Source: CALVUJ01 sp045119835 (GTDB lineage Bacteria; Bacillota_I; Bacilli_A; RFN20; DUOF01). From it: a stretch of 64,000 bases of DNA. Below are positions 54,635 to 63,969 of this stretch, in pieces. Under the pieces are notes generated by a model. It saw only the letters and a program-made list of their open reading frames with translations, did not search any database and had not been told where the DNA came from. Numbering within the stretch: position 1 is the stretch's first letter; each line of letters opens with the position of its first letter. Position numbers and translations under genes: made by a program. The stretch is taken from the NCBI GenBank assembly GCA_045119835.1, contig JBGVED010000015.1, forward strand, positions 8,905 through 72,904, in the 5' to 3' direction.

Positions 54635-55288
54635 ATGAAAAAAATAGATGTAGAAAATTGGAATAGGAAAAAAATATATAATTGGTTTAAAGGCTTCTCA
54701 AATTCAACTTGGGGAATTACTAAAAAAGTAGATGTAACAGAAATAGTAGAATACAGTAGAGAAACAAAAACTTCTTTTTTTATCAATATGCTATATATTG
54801 TAGTAAAAACATTGAATAGTTTTGATTGTATGAAAATGAGATTAGTTGATGAGGAACCCATTATTTTTGATGATGTAGCACCAGCATATACTGTTATGAC
54901 TGAAAGTGGAGCATTTGAAAATGTTAGACATACATACATAGATAATTATTTTAATTTCTATGCATTAGCAAAAGAAAATATTGAATTAACAAAGAAAAAA
55001 AACAGTGTCGCAGAAGGGGATTATAATCCTGTTAATTGTTACAATGAATATTATATAACTTGTTTGCCATGGATGGATTTTTCTACCCTTAGTCACCCTA
55101 TTCCTGATGATAAAGGATCGCAAAGTATTCCTAGAATATGCTGGGGAAAATATTGTTTAGAAGATAATAAGTTTATAATTGATTTTAATTTAACGATAAG
55201 TCATATTTTCTGTGATGGTTATGATGTTTTTAGTTTTTATTTGAAACTTCAAGAAAATATAATGAAATTTAGAAATAATATATATTAA
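54635..55288 (+). CDS. Chloramphenicol acetyltransferase-like protein (CAT fold)
   Basis: 217 residues. The catalytic-type motif SHIFCDGYD has His190 and D194-G195 (H-x-x-x-D-G), and the N-terminus RKKIYNWFKGFS resembles CAT. Acetyl-CoA dependent acetylation of an unknown acceptor; drug resistance is possible but unsupported, since many CAT-fold homologues are not resistance enzymes. AAAGGAG precedes ATG 54635. Confidence 0.8.
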   Translation: MKKIDVENWNRKKIYNWFKGFSNSTWGITKKVDVTEIVEYSRETKTSFFINMLYIVVKTLNSFDCMKMRLVDEEPIIFDDVAPAYTVMTESGAFENVRHTYIDNYFNFYALAKENIELTKKKNSVAEGDYNPVNCYNEYYITCLPWMDFSTLSHPIPDDKGSQSIPRICWGKYCLEDNKFIIDFNLTISHIFCDGYDVFSFYLKLQENIMKFRNNIY

Positions 55289-55378
55289 AAATTCGTTTTT
55301 AATCTGTTGTATTTTTGTACTAAAAAACTCCCAATGTTTAATGTAAAATAAAAAAACAATAGAGGGAGGTTTTAACGT

Positions 55379-55879
55379 ATGAATTTTGAAGTTATAAGAG
55401 GTAGTGTAGTAGAAGCGGATGTTGACGCAATAGTTAACGCAGCAAATAATCAATTATTATATGGAGAGGGAGTATGTGGTGCTATTTTTGAAGCAGCAGG
55501 TTTTGATAATCTTCAAGAAGAATGTGATTTATATGAGTACTGCAACACAGGAGAATCAATCATTACACATGGATATGATTTAAACTCAAAGTACATTATT
55601 CATGCTGTAGGTCCGGTTTATAATGAAAGTAGTAATCCTAGCCAAGAATTAAAAAGTGCATATCTTTCTGCTCTTAAATTAGCAGATGAATATAAATTAG
55701 AAACAATAGCTTTTCCTTGCTTATCTACTGGCTGTTTTGGATATCCTTTAAATGAAGCAAGCAAAATAGCTATAAAAACCATAAATGAGTATAAACCTAA
55801 AACTTTAAAAATGTGTTATTTTTACTGTTATACATTTGATGAATATTTGATTTATAAAGATTTAGAAGAAAAAATGTAG
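55379..55879 (+). CDS. Macro domain protein
   Basis: 166 residues. IVNAANNQLLYGEGVCGAIFEAAG is the ADP-ribose binding N-A-A-N loop region; AVGPVY and LSTGCFGYP complete the macro fold. May remove ADP-ribose from proteins or nucleic acids, or hydrolyse O-acetyl-ADP-ribose. GAGGGAGG precedes ATG 55379. Neighbour of a WYL regulator. Confidence 0.9.
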   Translation: MNFEVIRGSVVEADVDAIVNAANNQLLYGEGVCGAIFEAAGFDNLQEECDLYEYCNTGESIITHGYDLNSKYIIHAVGPVYNESSNPSQELKSAYLSALKLADEYKLETIAFPCLSTGCFGYPLNEASKIAIKTINEYKPKTLKMCYFYCYTFDEYLIYKDLEEKM

Positions 55880-55936
55880 TGTACTAAATATTGTACATTA
55901 ATTAATGCTTGTGTTATATTATTTTCGGGTGATAAT

Positions 55937-56929
55937 ATGGCATTACCAAGTAATAAAAAATTATCTATTCTTTATATACTAGAAGTATTGAAACAATATA
56001 GCGATGAAAATCATTTGTTGACTCAAAAAGATATAATAGACAGGATATATAGTGATTATGGAATGGAATGTGAAAGAAAGTCTATTGGTAGTAATATAGA
56101 TAGTCTAATAGACTTTGGATATGACATAATTAAACAAAAAAATGGTTGCTATCTAGCAAGTAGAGACTTTGAAATAAGTGAAGTTCAATTTTTAGTGGAT
56201 GCAGTATTTTCTAGTAAAAGCATAAGTAGTAATCATAGTAAACGACTAGCAGAAAAAATATTTTCTAGTTTAAGTAAATACGAAAGAAAACAATACGATT
56301 ATATTTATAAAGCAGATAATATAAGTAGAAGTGAAAACAAACAATTATTTTACACGATTGACATTTTAAATGAGGCTATAAAAAAGAGAAGACAAGTAGA
56401 ATTTAACTATAATAGATATTATTTAGACAACGGAAAAAAAGAAAAAAATAGTAAAAAAACATACATTATTAACCCTTATTTTTTAATTAATAATCAAGGG
56501 CGTTATTATTTGGTTTGTAATTATGACTATTATGATGAAATTGCAAATTATAAAGTAGATAAAATTGAAAACATAAAAATTTTAGATACCAATGCAAAAC
56601 CTATTACTAAACTAAAAGACTGTGAAAATGGGATAGATATTGCTAAATACGCCAATGATAATGTTTATATGTTTTCTAATGAAACGATAAACGCCACTAT
56701 TCTTATTGATAATGAATATACAATTAATTATGTGGTAGATTGGTTTTCAAAAAATGCCAAAGTATATTTAAAAGATAATAAAATTTATGCCGATATTAAA
56801 GCAAACGAACAGGCTCTGATTTATTGGTGTTTGCAATACGGAGAAAATGTCGAGTTAGTGGAACCATTAAGTTTAAGAGAAAAAATAAAAAATATTGTTT
56901 ATTCTATGAAAGAAAAATATAGTAAATAA
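55937..56929 (+). CDS. WYL domain transcriptional regulator
   Basis: 330 residues. N-terminal winged-helix (about 1-70; LLTQKDIIDRIYSDYGMECERKSI), a middle segment, and a C-terminal WYL domain (about 145-225; INPYFLINNQGRYYLVCNYD). WYL proteins sense ligands or nucleic acid and often regulate stress or defence genes. A terminator is not seen between it and its neighbours. GGGTGATA precedes ATG 55937. Confidence 0.85.
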   Translation: MALPSNKKLSILYILEVLKQYSDENHLLTQKDIIDRIYSDYGMECERKSIGSNIDSLIDFGYDIIKQKNGCYLASRDFEISEVQFLVDAVFSSKSISSNHSKRLAEKIFSSLSKYERKQYDYIYKADNISRSENKQLFYTIDILNEAIKKRRQVEFNYNRYYLDNGKKEKNSKKTYIINPYFLINNQGRYYLVCNYDYYDEIANYKVDKIENIKILDTNAKPITKLKDCENGIDIAKYANDNVYMFSNETINATILIDNEYTINYVVDWFSKNAKVYLKDNKIYADIKANEQALIYWCLQYGENVELVEPLSLREKIKNIVYSMKEKYSK

Positions 56930-56943
56930 AAGGAGATAATTCT

Positions 56944-57606
56944 ATGGTTAAATACGAAGACATATTAAATTTTGAAATAATGCGTTTTAAACAAGATTAT
57001 AATATTACTAATTATAGCGAAAAAGATGCTATGAGATTACTAAGAGTTGCTTTGGCTGATGCTTTAGCATATGCAGCAAGAAGAAAAAAAGTAAAATATG
57101 CAGATAACGCCAATTCAATATGTCAAACAATGCTAAAAAAAATAAATGAAGAAATTGACAACAAAAATTTTAAAGATATTTTTGATGATTTAGTAGAGAA
57201 GTTTAAAAAGAATGAACATTTAACAAGATTTAGAGAAATAGGATATGCTTTAAAGTTTTCTAGTATGGTTTTTAAATATTTCTATTGCTTTGATGATATA
57301 AGAGAAAAATATGGAGATAAGTTTGACGAATGTTGTTTGCCATTAGATTCTAATACGCTTAATTGGTATGAAAATAAATTTGGAGAAAAATGTAGCGTGT
57401 GGTCTGAGCTAGAAAAAAAGATATATGAAGATATTCAATTTAAAATAAAAAATGAGATTAAAAATAAAAAATTAGCATATGAGTATAAATTAATTGATTT
57501 TAAACAAAAAAAGATAGAAACAATAAATTGTCTTCCTAAAAATAGACTGGATTTAGAATTTATTATGTGGAATCAAGAAAAATATAAGGGGGGATATAGA
57601 AAATGA
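56944..57606 (+). CDS. Hypothetical protein paired with the WYL regulator
   Basis: 220 residues, soluble, Lys-rich and helical (about 30-60 ALADALAYAARRKKVKYA). I do not recognise a domain. AAAGGAGAT precedes ATG 56944; it lies 14 bases after the WYL gene and overlaps the exchanger gene by 4 bases, so the three are one operon. The link may point to a shared regulated function. Confidence 0.65.
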   Translation: MVKYEDILNFEIMRFKQDYNITNYSEKDAMRLLRVALADALAYAARRKKVKYADNANSICQTMLKKINEEIDNKNFKDIFDDLVEKFKKNEHLTRFREIGYALKFSSMVFKYFYCFDDIREKYGDKFDECCLPLDSNTLNWYENKFGEKCSVWSELEKKIYEDIQFKIKNEIKNKKLAYEYKLIDFKQKKIETINCLPKNRLDLEFIMWNQEKYKGGYRK

Positions 57607-58637
57607 TTGGAAATCTTTTTGATAAATTGCCAACACCTTTGCAGGTAGTTGCTTTTTTGATGTTATTAGCTATTGGAACATTTTCTTTGATTAAATGTTG
57701 CAATATATTTTTAGATTCTTCAATAACCATTGCTAAGAAATTTAACATTCCATCAATAATTATTGGTATGACAATTGTAGCAATAGGAACTAGTATTCCA
57801 GAATTTGCAGTATCAGTGGCAGATGCTATATCTAGTTCAATAAATGGAGTTAATTCTAACATAGGTTTTTCAAATGTAGTAGGAAGTAATATTTCAAATT
57901 TATTATTGGTTTTGTCTTTTTCTTGCCTTTTTAGTCCATTAATAATAAAAAAAGAAAATAAAACAGAATATAAAATAATGATAGTTGTATCCATAATTTT
58001 TACTTTATTATCTTTATTTTTCTCAAATGGGAGTTTTTTCAAGGAAAAGGCTATTTTAAGATGGGAAGCTCTATTACTTGTTATTATTGCTTTTGTATAT
58101 TGTAATTACTTAGTTAGAAGTAATAAAAATAAAGAAGAAAATAAGGAAGAAAATAACGAAGATACGAATATCTTTAAAATTAGTATATTAATTATTTTAA
58201 GTATAGTTGGTATTGCTTTAGGGGGAGAAGCTATTGTAATAGGTGCTAAAGGAATTGCTCTAAAGGCAGCTACTGCAATGTCAATCGATAAAAATGTGGC
58301 GGAAAATTTAGTTGGTTTAACAATAGTAGCAGTAGGAACTTCTTTGCCAGAACTAGTAACGACAATTGTAGCGTCTAAAAAAGGAGAAAATGATTTAGCA
58401 TTAGGTAACATCATAGGATCAAATTTATTCAATATTATTTTAGTTATAGGAATATCAGGATTAATATCACCATTTACAATTAATAATTATATGATTATTG
58501 ATGTATTATTTATGCTTTTTGCAACATTAATAGTGTGGATGTTTATTAGAAAAGGAAAGTTAACTAGAAATCATAGCTATTTACTTTTATCTATGTATCT
58601 TGTCTATGTGATATATTTAATTATAAGGACTATTTAA
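57603..58637 (+). CDS. Na+/Ca2+ exchanger-like cation antiporter (YrbG/CaCA family)
   Basis: 344 residues, about ten helices in two inverted repeats with alpha motifs: GMTIVAIGTSIPEFAVSVADA near 55-75 and GLTIVAVGTSLPELVTTIVA near 235-255, the residues that bind cations. A charged loop with Asn/Glu runs (NKNKEENKEENNEDTN) joins the repeats. Exports Ca2+ in exchange for Na+ or H+. ATGA overlap with the previous gene. Confidence 0.92.
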   Translation: MIGNLFDKLPTPLQVVAFLMLLAIGTFSLIKCCNIFLDSSITIAKKFNIPSIIIGMTIVAIGTSIPEFAVSVADAISSSINGVNSNIGFSNVVGSNISNLLLVLSFSCLFSPLIIKKENKTEYKIMIVVSIIFTLLSLFFSNGSFFKEKAILRWEALLLVIIAFVYCNYLVRSNKNKEENKEENNEDTNIFKISILIILSIVGIALGGEAIVIGAKGIALKAATAMSIDKNVAENLVGLTIVAVGTSLPELVTTIVASKKGENDLALGNIIGSNLFNIILVIGISGLISPFTINNYMIIDVLFMLFATLIVWMFIRKGKLTRNHSYLLLSMYLVYVIYLIIRTI

Positions 58638-58651
58638 GAAGGTGATTATAC

Positions 58652-59281
58652 GTGAGTATTAAAAACAATAAGGAAACGACTAGAAAGGCACATGATTCAA
58701 TTGCCAAACAATATTATGAATTTTATAAGGATGATACCACAGACTTAAAATATTTCGATTTGTTTTTAAAAAAATGTGGCAGTAAAATTTTAGATTTAGG
58801 TTGCGGAATGGGACATTACAGTAATTATATGGAAGAAAAGGGATTTAAAGTTACAGGAATAGATTTTTCCAATGAGATGATTAGGATAGCACAACACAAC
58901 TATAAAGATATTGAATTTATTGTTTCTGATATTTGCTGTTTTCAAGAAAAGATAAAGGAAAAGTATAATGGGGTCGTTTTAGCATATGTTTTGCAACATT
59001 TATCTAAAGAGGAAGTAAAAGATTTGATGAAAAAAATAAATGAAAACATAGAAGAAAAGGCTAGTCTTTTGTTCTTTTTAAGAGAGGGAGATGGCTTAGT
59101 TGAAGAAATAGAACCATTAAATAATAAATATAAATATATTTTAAACGAATATTCAAAAAATGAAATAAGTAAATTACTAAAACAATTTGGCTGGCATATC
59201 ACCTTTATAGAAACAAAAGAATATGTTGAGGATCCTAATTCATTAGCCCCATCAACATTAGTTGTTATTGCAACAAAGTAA
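58652..59281 (+). CDS. Class I SAM-dependent methyltransferase
   Basis: 209 residues. SAM motif ILDLGCGMGHYSNYMEEKG at about 46-64 and IDFSNEMI at about 71-78. Substrate unknown. GTG 58652 follows AAGAAGGTGAT. Probably transcribed with the upstream exchanger. Confidence 0.82.
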   Translation: MSIKNNKETTRKAHDSIAKQYYEFYKDDTTDLKYFDLFLKKCGSKILDLGCGMGHYSNYMEEKGFKVTGIDFSNEMIRIAQHNYKDIEFIVSDICCFQEKIKEKYNGVVLAYVLQHLSKEEVKDLMKKINENIEEKASLLFFLREGDGLVEEIEPLNNKYKYILNEYSKNEISKLLKQFGWHITFIETKEYVEDPNSLAPSTLVVIATK

Positions 59282-59311
59282 TGCTATATTTATATAAAAA
59301 GGAAGATGTAT

Positions 59312-60142
59312 ATGAAAAACACAGAAAAAATAAATAAAATACATTCGCAACTAAATGAATTGGTCAAGGTCTATGTAGAAACTATAAAAAATAAGTATGG
59401 TAAGTATATGGCAGATATGAAATTGCAACAATTAAATTCTATTGAAGATTATAGTAAAATTATAAAAATATTTGATTATGGATCAATAAATGGTTATGCA
59501 ACAGATTATAATGTATATATGCCATTGTGTGCAGATAAAATATTTAAATTAATGAGATTTGTTCCAGGTTATGGAATTAATAAAAGTCATAAAACACATA
59601 ACGAAAATGATTTAATAATTAATGATAACACATATGTTGATTATGTCTTGCACGTGTTTTTATCAGGAAGCAATCTTAAAGATTACTATCAAGATATGCT
59701 GCTTCATGAAACTATGCATTTTTGCGGTAGTGGAGGGGCAACTGCTTTAAAAGAGGGAATAAATGAATTTTTAACAAGGAAAATAGCTTATGAAAAAGGA
59801 TTTAGAACAAGTGCATGTGGTTATCCAAAAGAAGTAAAAATAGCTTACGAACTACAAAAAATATTTGGAGAAGAAATTATAGATCAAATAGCCTTTATAA
59901 ATGATGAAAATGAGATATTAAGATATTTAGATAACAAATTAGGCAAAGATGCATCGATGTTGTATAAAAATGTTTCTATGAAAATGGAAGAAGAATTTAA
60001 CGAAAAATACTATAAATATATGGATTTTTACAATGGTATAACTGGCATTGCTAAAAAGGTTTTAAATTATAATAAAATTGATTATAGTAATGTTTATGAA
60101 TTAATAGAACAATATAAAAACAGTAAGGTTATAAATAGGTAA
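59312..60142 (+). CDS. Putative HExxH metallopeptidase-like protein
   Basis: 276 residues, soluble. H132-E-T-M-H136 is the metal motif, and E152 in EGINEF is a plausible third ligand (gluzincin-like spacing). I do not recognise the family. ATG 59312 fits better than ATG 59306: AAAAGGAAG lies at 59297-59305, and a start directly next to it is unlikely. No signal peptide. Confidence 0.7.
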   Translation: MKNTEKINKIHSQLNELVKVYVETIKNKYGKYMADMKLQQLNSIEDYSKIIKIFDYGSINGYATDYNVYMPLCADKIFKLMRFVPGYGINKSHKTHNENDLIINDNTYVDYVLHVFLSGSNLKDYYQDMLLHETMHFCGSGGATALKEGINEFLTRKIAYEKGFRTSACGYPKEVKIAYELQKIFGEEIIDQIAFINDENEILRYLDNKLGKDASMLYKNVSMKMEEEFNEKYYKYMDFYNGITGIAKKVLNYNKIDYSNVYELIEQYKNSKVINR

Positions 60143-60145
60143 AAT

Positions 60146-60382
60146 ATGAGAAGTGTAGTGGTAAAAGGAATAGATGATGATCTAATAATAGAATTAGGTA
60201 GAGAAGTTGAAATAGTTTTTGCTGTTATCAAAATTGGTAAAGCGATAGATGCAATAACATATGAGTTGGTTGTTGATGGAACTGACTTGATAAATTTTAT
60301 GAAAGAGAATAATTTAATAGATAAAATAAATAATGATATTAAAGAAAATAATAGATATGTAATAACAGCTTATGATTGGTAA
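60146..60382 (+). CDS. Small hypothetical protein
   Basis: 78 residues, beta/alpha pattern (RSVVVKGIDDDLIIELG, FAVIKIGKAIDAITYE), acidic. I do not recognise it. Three bases after the previous gene, so translation may be coupled. A terminator follows. Confidence 0.55.
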   Translation: MRSVVVKGIDDDLIIELGREVEIVFAVIKIGKAIDAITYELVVDGTDLINFMKENNLIDKINNDIKENNRYVITAYDW

Positions 60383-60394
60383 TATATGTATAAT

Positions 60395-60418
60395 AAAAAA
60401 GTCTTTACGACTTTTTTT
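60395..60418. terminator. Bidirectional terminator
   Basis: AAAAAAGTC (60395-60403) pairs with GACTTTTTT (60409-60417). It overlaps the stop of the reverse-strand gene and ends both convergent transcripts. Confidence 0.8.
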
Positions 60419-60869
60419 GTTTGCTTCTTGAATTTTCTTTTTTACTATTTGTGTTATTTGGTAAAAATAAATTAGCGGTGTTTTTTTTCGCTTCTTTATT
60501 TATGATTTTTAAAGGCTCCATATAATTGCTATTTGTATATTGCTCAAGATCTTGATTCAATTTTTTCAATTCTTCATTATAATTATCAATTTCTTTTCTG
60601 AATTTATCGTCAACATTTTCCCTGTGCAAGTAAATTATACCGAAAGGAATTACAGAAAAACATACAAATAATAATCCTCCAAGTGTAAGGTATAAACTAG
60701 TAAAGTAACCAATCATATGTATTAAACCACCTATGATTATATTTCGTACAATAAATAACCTTATTTTTTCGGTATTTTGAGAGTATTCTTGTTCTTTCTT
60801 TTCAACATCTAAGATTTTATTGTTTAAATTGTTTATTTTAATTTTTAATTCATTAATTAAATTATTCAT
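60405..60869 (-). CDS. Membrane protein with coiled coils, unknown
   Basis: 154 residues. An N-terminal coiled coil (about 1-40), two membrane helices (about 45-75), then a second coiled coil and a basic C-terminal tail. Cytoplasmic ends on both sides are likely. GTAGGTGG precedes ATG 60869. Divergent from trkA. No family recognised. Confidence 0.65.
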   Translation of the reverse strand: MNNLINELKIKINNLNNKILDVEKKEQEYSQNTEKIRLFIVRNIIIGGLIHMIGYFTSLYLTLGGLLFVCFSVIPFGIIYLHRENVDDKFRKEIDNYNEELKKLNQDLEQYTNSNYMEPLKIINKEAKKNTANLFLPNNTNSKKENSRSKQKKS

Positions 60870-61029
60870 TTTTTCTACCACCTACAAAAAATTTTAACAC
60901 TGAAAAAACTTATTTTCAATTAAAACATTTTTAAGACATTCATATACATAGTTTTATAAAAGATGACAATTTAGTGCTTATTTTCCTTAAATATAGTAAA
61001 ATAAAATATAATTTATAGGAGATGGAATA

Positions 61030-62385
61030 ATGAAAATAGTATTAATTGGCTGTGGCACAGTAGGAAAAACAATATTAGAATGCTTATCTATAGATGAACA
61101 CATTGTTACTATTATTGATGAAGATAAAGAAAAAATTGAAAGATTAATAGAAAAACATGATGTTGCTGGTGTTGTGGGAAATGGGGCTAGCATGGATATT
61201 TTAGAAGAAGCAGGAGTTAAATCTGCTGATTTAGTAATCGCAACAACCTCAAGTGATGAAATAAATGTTTTGTCTTGTTTGGTAGCCAAGAAAATGGGAG
61301 CAGAAAATACAATTGCTAGAGTTAGAAATCCAGAATACTACAAACAAAGTGCAATTTTAAAAGAAGAATTAGGTATATCTATGATTGTAAATCCTGAGCA
61401 TGAAACATCAGTAGAAATCTTAAATATGATTAATTTGCCATCAATTGCTAAAGTAGAGAGATTTGCTAAAGGAAAGGTAACATTGGTAGAAATTTTAATA
61501 GAAGAAGGAAATCCATTAATTGGAGTTAATCTTCGATCAATATCACAAAAAATAAAAACTAAGGTTTTAATTTGTGCAGTGCAAAGAAATGAAGAAATAA
61601 TAATCCCAACAGGAGATTTTGTTATTGAAAAAGGAGATATTATTAACTTTACTTCAGATACTAATTCTCTTAATTCTTTCTTGACTGAATTAAATTTAAT
61701 TAAAATACCATTAAAGAAAATCATGATAGTAGGTGGAAGCAGGGATTCCTACTATTTAGCTAAAGGATTAAGCGAGAAAAAATATAATGTTAAAATAATT
61801 GAACAAGATAAAGAACGAGCAGAAGAGCTAGCTGAATCATTACCTAAAGTAACTATTATAAATGGCGATGGTACAGATCATGATTTATTAATAGAAGAAG
61901 GTATTGAATCAATGGATGCTTTTGTTACGTTAACGGGAGTAGATGAAGAAAATATTATTGTTTCAATGTACGCCAAAAAGTTAAACGTAAAGAAAGCTAT
62001 TGCTAAAGTTAAAAGAGAAGGATTAGTTGGTATTGTGGGTGATTTAGGAATAGTTAATCATGTGTCGCCTAAAAATATAGTAGCAAATAAAGTTTTAAGG
62101 TATGTTCGTGCCTTATCAAATAGAAGAGGTAGTAATATTGTTACACTATATCGTATAGTAAACGATCAAATAGAAGCCTTGGAATTTATTGCTAGAAAAG
62201 AAGAAGATATATATAACAAGCCTTTAAGAGAATTAAAAATAAAGAAAGATTGTCTTATAGCTTGTATTACTAGAGACAATAAAGTTATTATTCCTGATGG
62301 AAATGAGTGCATCAAACTTAATGATAGTGTAGTAGTCGTAACAACACATAAAGATTTTGATGATCTTACAGATGTTTTTGAGTAA
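61030..62385 (+). CDS. trkA: Potassium uptake regulatory subunit TrkA
   Basis: 451 residues with two RCK_N/RCK_C halves. The NAD(H)-binding motif LIGCGTVGKTI is at 4-14, and a second Rossmann start IMIVGGSRDSYYLAKG is near 232-247. Gates the TrkH channel in the cytoplasm. AGGAGATGG precedes ATG 61030. Coupled to trkH. Confidence 0.93.
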   Translation: MKIVLIGCGTVGKTILECLSIDEHIVTIIDEDKEKIERLIEKHDVAGVVGNGASMDILEEAGVKSADLVIATTSSDEINVLSCLVAKKMGAENTIARVRNPEYYKQSAILKEELGISMIVNPEHETSVEILNMINLPSIAKVERFAKGKVTLVEILIEEGNPLIGVNLRSISQKIKTKVLICAVQRNEEIIIPTGDFVIEKGDIINFTSDTNSLNSFLTELNLIKIPLKKIMIVGGSRDSYYLAKGLSEKKYNVKIIEQDKERAEELAESLPKVTIINGDGTDHDLLIEEGIESMDAFVTLTGVDEENIIVSMYAKKLNVKKAIAKVKREGLVGIVGDLGIVNHVSPKNIVANKVLRYVRALSNRRGSNIVTLYRIVNDQIEALEFIARKEEDIYNKPLRELKIKKDCLIACITRDNKVIIPDGNECIKLNDSVVVVTTHKDFDDLTDVFE

Positions 62386-62398
62386 GTAGGTGTTAGTT

Positions 62399-63943
62399 AT
62401 GGATTTAAAGAAAATATTAAAAATATTAGGAAAAATTATGATTTTAGAAGGGGTTTTAATGTTAGCTCCTTTACTTGTAACTTTTTTCTATAAAGAATCA
62501 TTTATTAATAAGCTAGCTTTTATTATTCCTATATTGGTGCTTGTTTCAATAGGTTTTTTATTGCAACTTTTAAAGCCTAAAAGAACAAGTTTGTATCAAA
62601 AAGAAGGGTTTGCTCTTGTTGCTTTAGTATGGATTGTTATGGCTTTGTTTGGAGCAATACCATTTGTTATAAATAGGGAAATCCCTAATTTTATAGATGC
62701 TTTTTTTGAAACGATATCAGGATTTACAACTACAGGGGCAAGTATTGTTACAGATATTACTAAACTTTCGCATAGCACACTATTTTGGAGAAGTTTTACT
62801 CATTGGATAGGCGGTATGGGAATATTAGTGTTCATTTTGATTTTTATTCCAGAAAGTAAAGAAGGATCATCTTTACACTTGCTAAAAGCAGAAAGTTCGG
62901 GTCCACAAGTTGGTAAACTAGTATCAAAAATGAAAGTTACTACAAGAATACTGTATTCAATATATCTAGGAATGACAATTTTAGAAATTATATTATTAAT
63001 GTGTGACAAACCGATACAGGGATATGAAGGAGATCATTTTTTCTTTAGTTTGCTTACAGCATTTGGATGTGCTGGAACTGGAGGATTTGGTTTTATTCCT
63101 GGAAGTATGGAACTTTTCTCTCCATTCTCTCAATATGTTATTTCTGTATTTTTGATTTTATTTGGAGTTAATTTTAGTTTGTATTATTTGATTATTATAG
63201 GTAAAGTTAAGGACGCTTTCAAATCAAAAGAGTTGAAAATATATTTTGGAGTTCTTATAGCGTTTGTTATTACTATTTTTATTAATTTGGTAACAAAAGC
63301 AAATGATTTGTTGCAAGTTTATACTACTGAAGAAGCATTTAGGCACTCCTTATTTCAAGTGTCTTCTATAATAACAACTGCAGGTTTTTCTACAAGTGAT
63401 TATAATTTGTGGCCAGTATTATCAAAAACTATTTTGCTTATTGCAATGTTTACTGGAGCTATGGCAGGGTCAACTGCAGGAGGTTTTAAACTTTCAAGAG
63501 TTATTATTTGTTTTAAAGGAATTGGCACAAATATAAGAAAATTAATAAATCCACGATATGTTCCTAAAACTAAATTAGAAGGAAAACAATTAGAACAAGG
63601 TGTCGTAAATGATGTTTTTGCCTTTGCTACTATCTATTTTTTTATAATACTAATTACAATACTTTTATTATCTTTTGATCCTATAAATGGGACAACAATA
63701 CAAATTTCTTCAGAGTCGGGAGTAGGGATGTATACAGTAGAACATGGAATAATGACTAATTTTTCTACGGCAATATCAGCAGTCTCTAATATAGGCCCTG
63801 GATTTGAAGCGGTGGGTCCATACTCAAGTTTTATGGCCTATAATGGTTTTTCTAAAATTGTTATAAGTTTGGTAATGTTAATTGGAAGACTAGAAATATT
63901 ACCTGTACTAATTTTATTTAGTCCAAGAACTTGGAAAAAATAA
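62399..63943 (+). CDS. trkH: Potassium uptake channel TrkH
   Basis: 514 residues, with about ten helices and four selectivity-filter loops: SGFTTTGAS near 110, CAGTGGFGF near 225, ITTAGFSTSD near 325, and SNIGPGFEAVGP near 465. A GGMGILVF motif is after the first filter. ATG 62399 follows AGGTG; the frame's GTG at 62390 overlaps that site. Last complete gene of the window. Confidence 0.93.
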   Translation: MDLKKILKILGKIMILEGVLMLAPLLVTFFYKESFINKLAFIIPILVLVSIGFLLQLLKPKRTSLYQKEGFALVALVWIVMALFGAIPFVINREIPNFIDAFFETISGFTTTGASIVTDITKLSHSTLFWRSFTHWIGGMGILVFILIFIPESKEGSSLHLLKAESSGPQVGKLVSKMKVTTRILYSIYLGMTILEIILLMCDKPIQGYEGDHFFFSLLTAFGCAGTGGFGFIPGSMELFSPFSQYVISVFLILFGVNFSLYYLIIIGKVKDAFKSKELKIYFGVLIAFVITIFINLVTKANDLLQVYTTEEAFRHSLFQVSSIITTAGFSTSDYNLWPVLSKTILLIAMFTGAMAGSTAGGFKLSRVIICFKGIGTNIRKLINPRYVPKTKLEGKQLEQGVVNDVFAFATIYFFIILITILLLSFDPINGTTIQISSESGVGMYTVEHGIMTNFSTAISAVSNIGPGFEAVGPYSSFMAYNGFSKIVISLVMLIGRLEILPVLILFSPRTWKK

Positions 63944-63969
63944 GATTATTCCATGAAAGGAAGAAATTT

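Noticed and set aside
60870..61029. c-di-AMP or potassium riboswitch upstream of trkA
   Set aside because: The 160-base divergent region is AT-rich without conserved helices.
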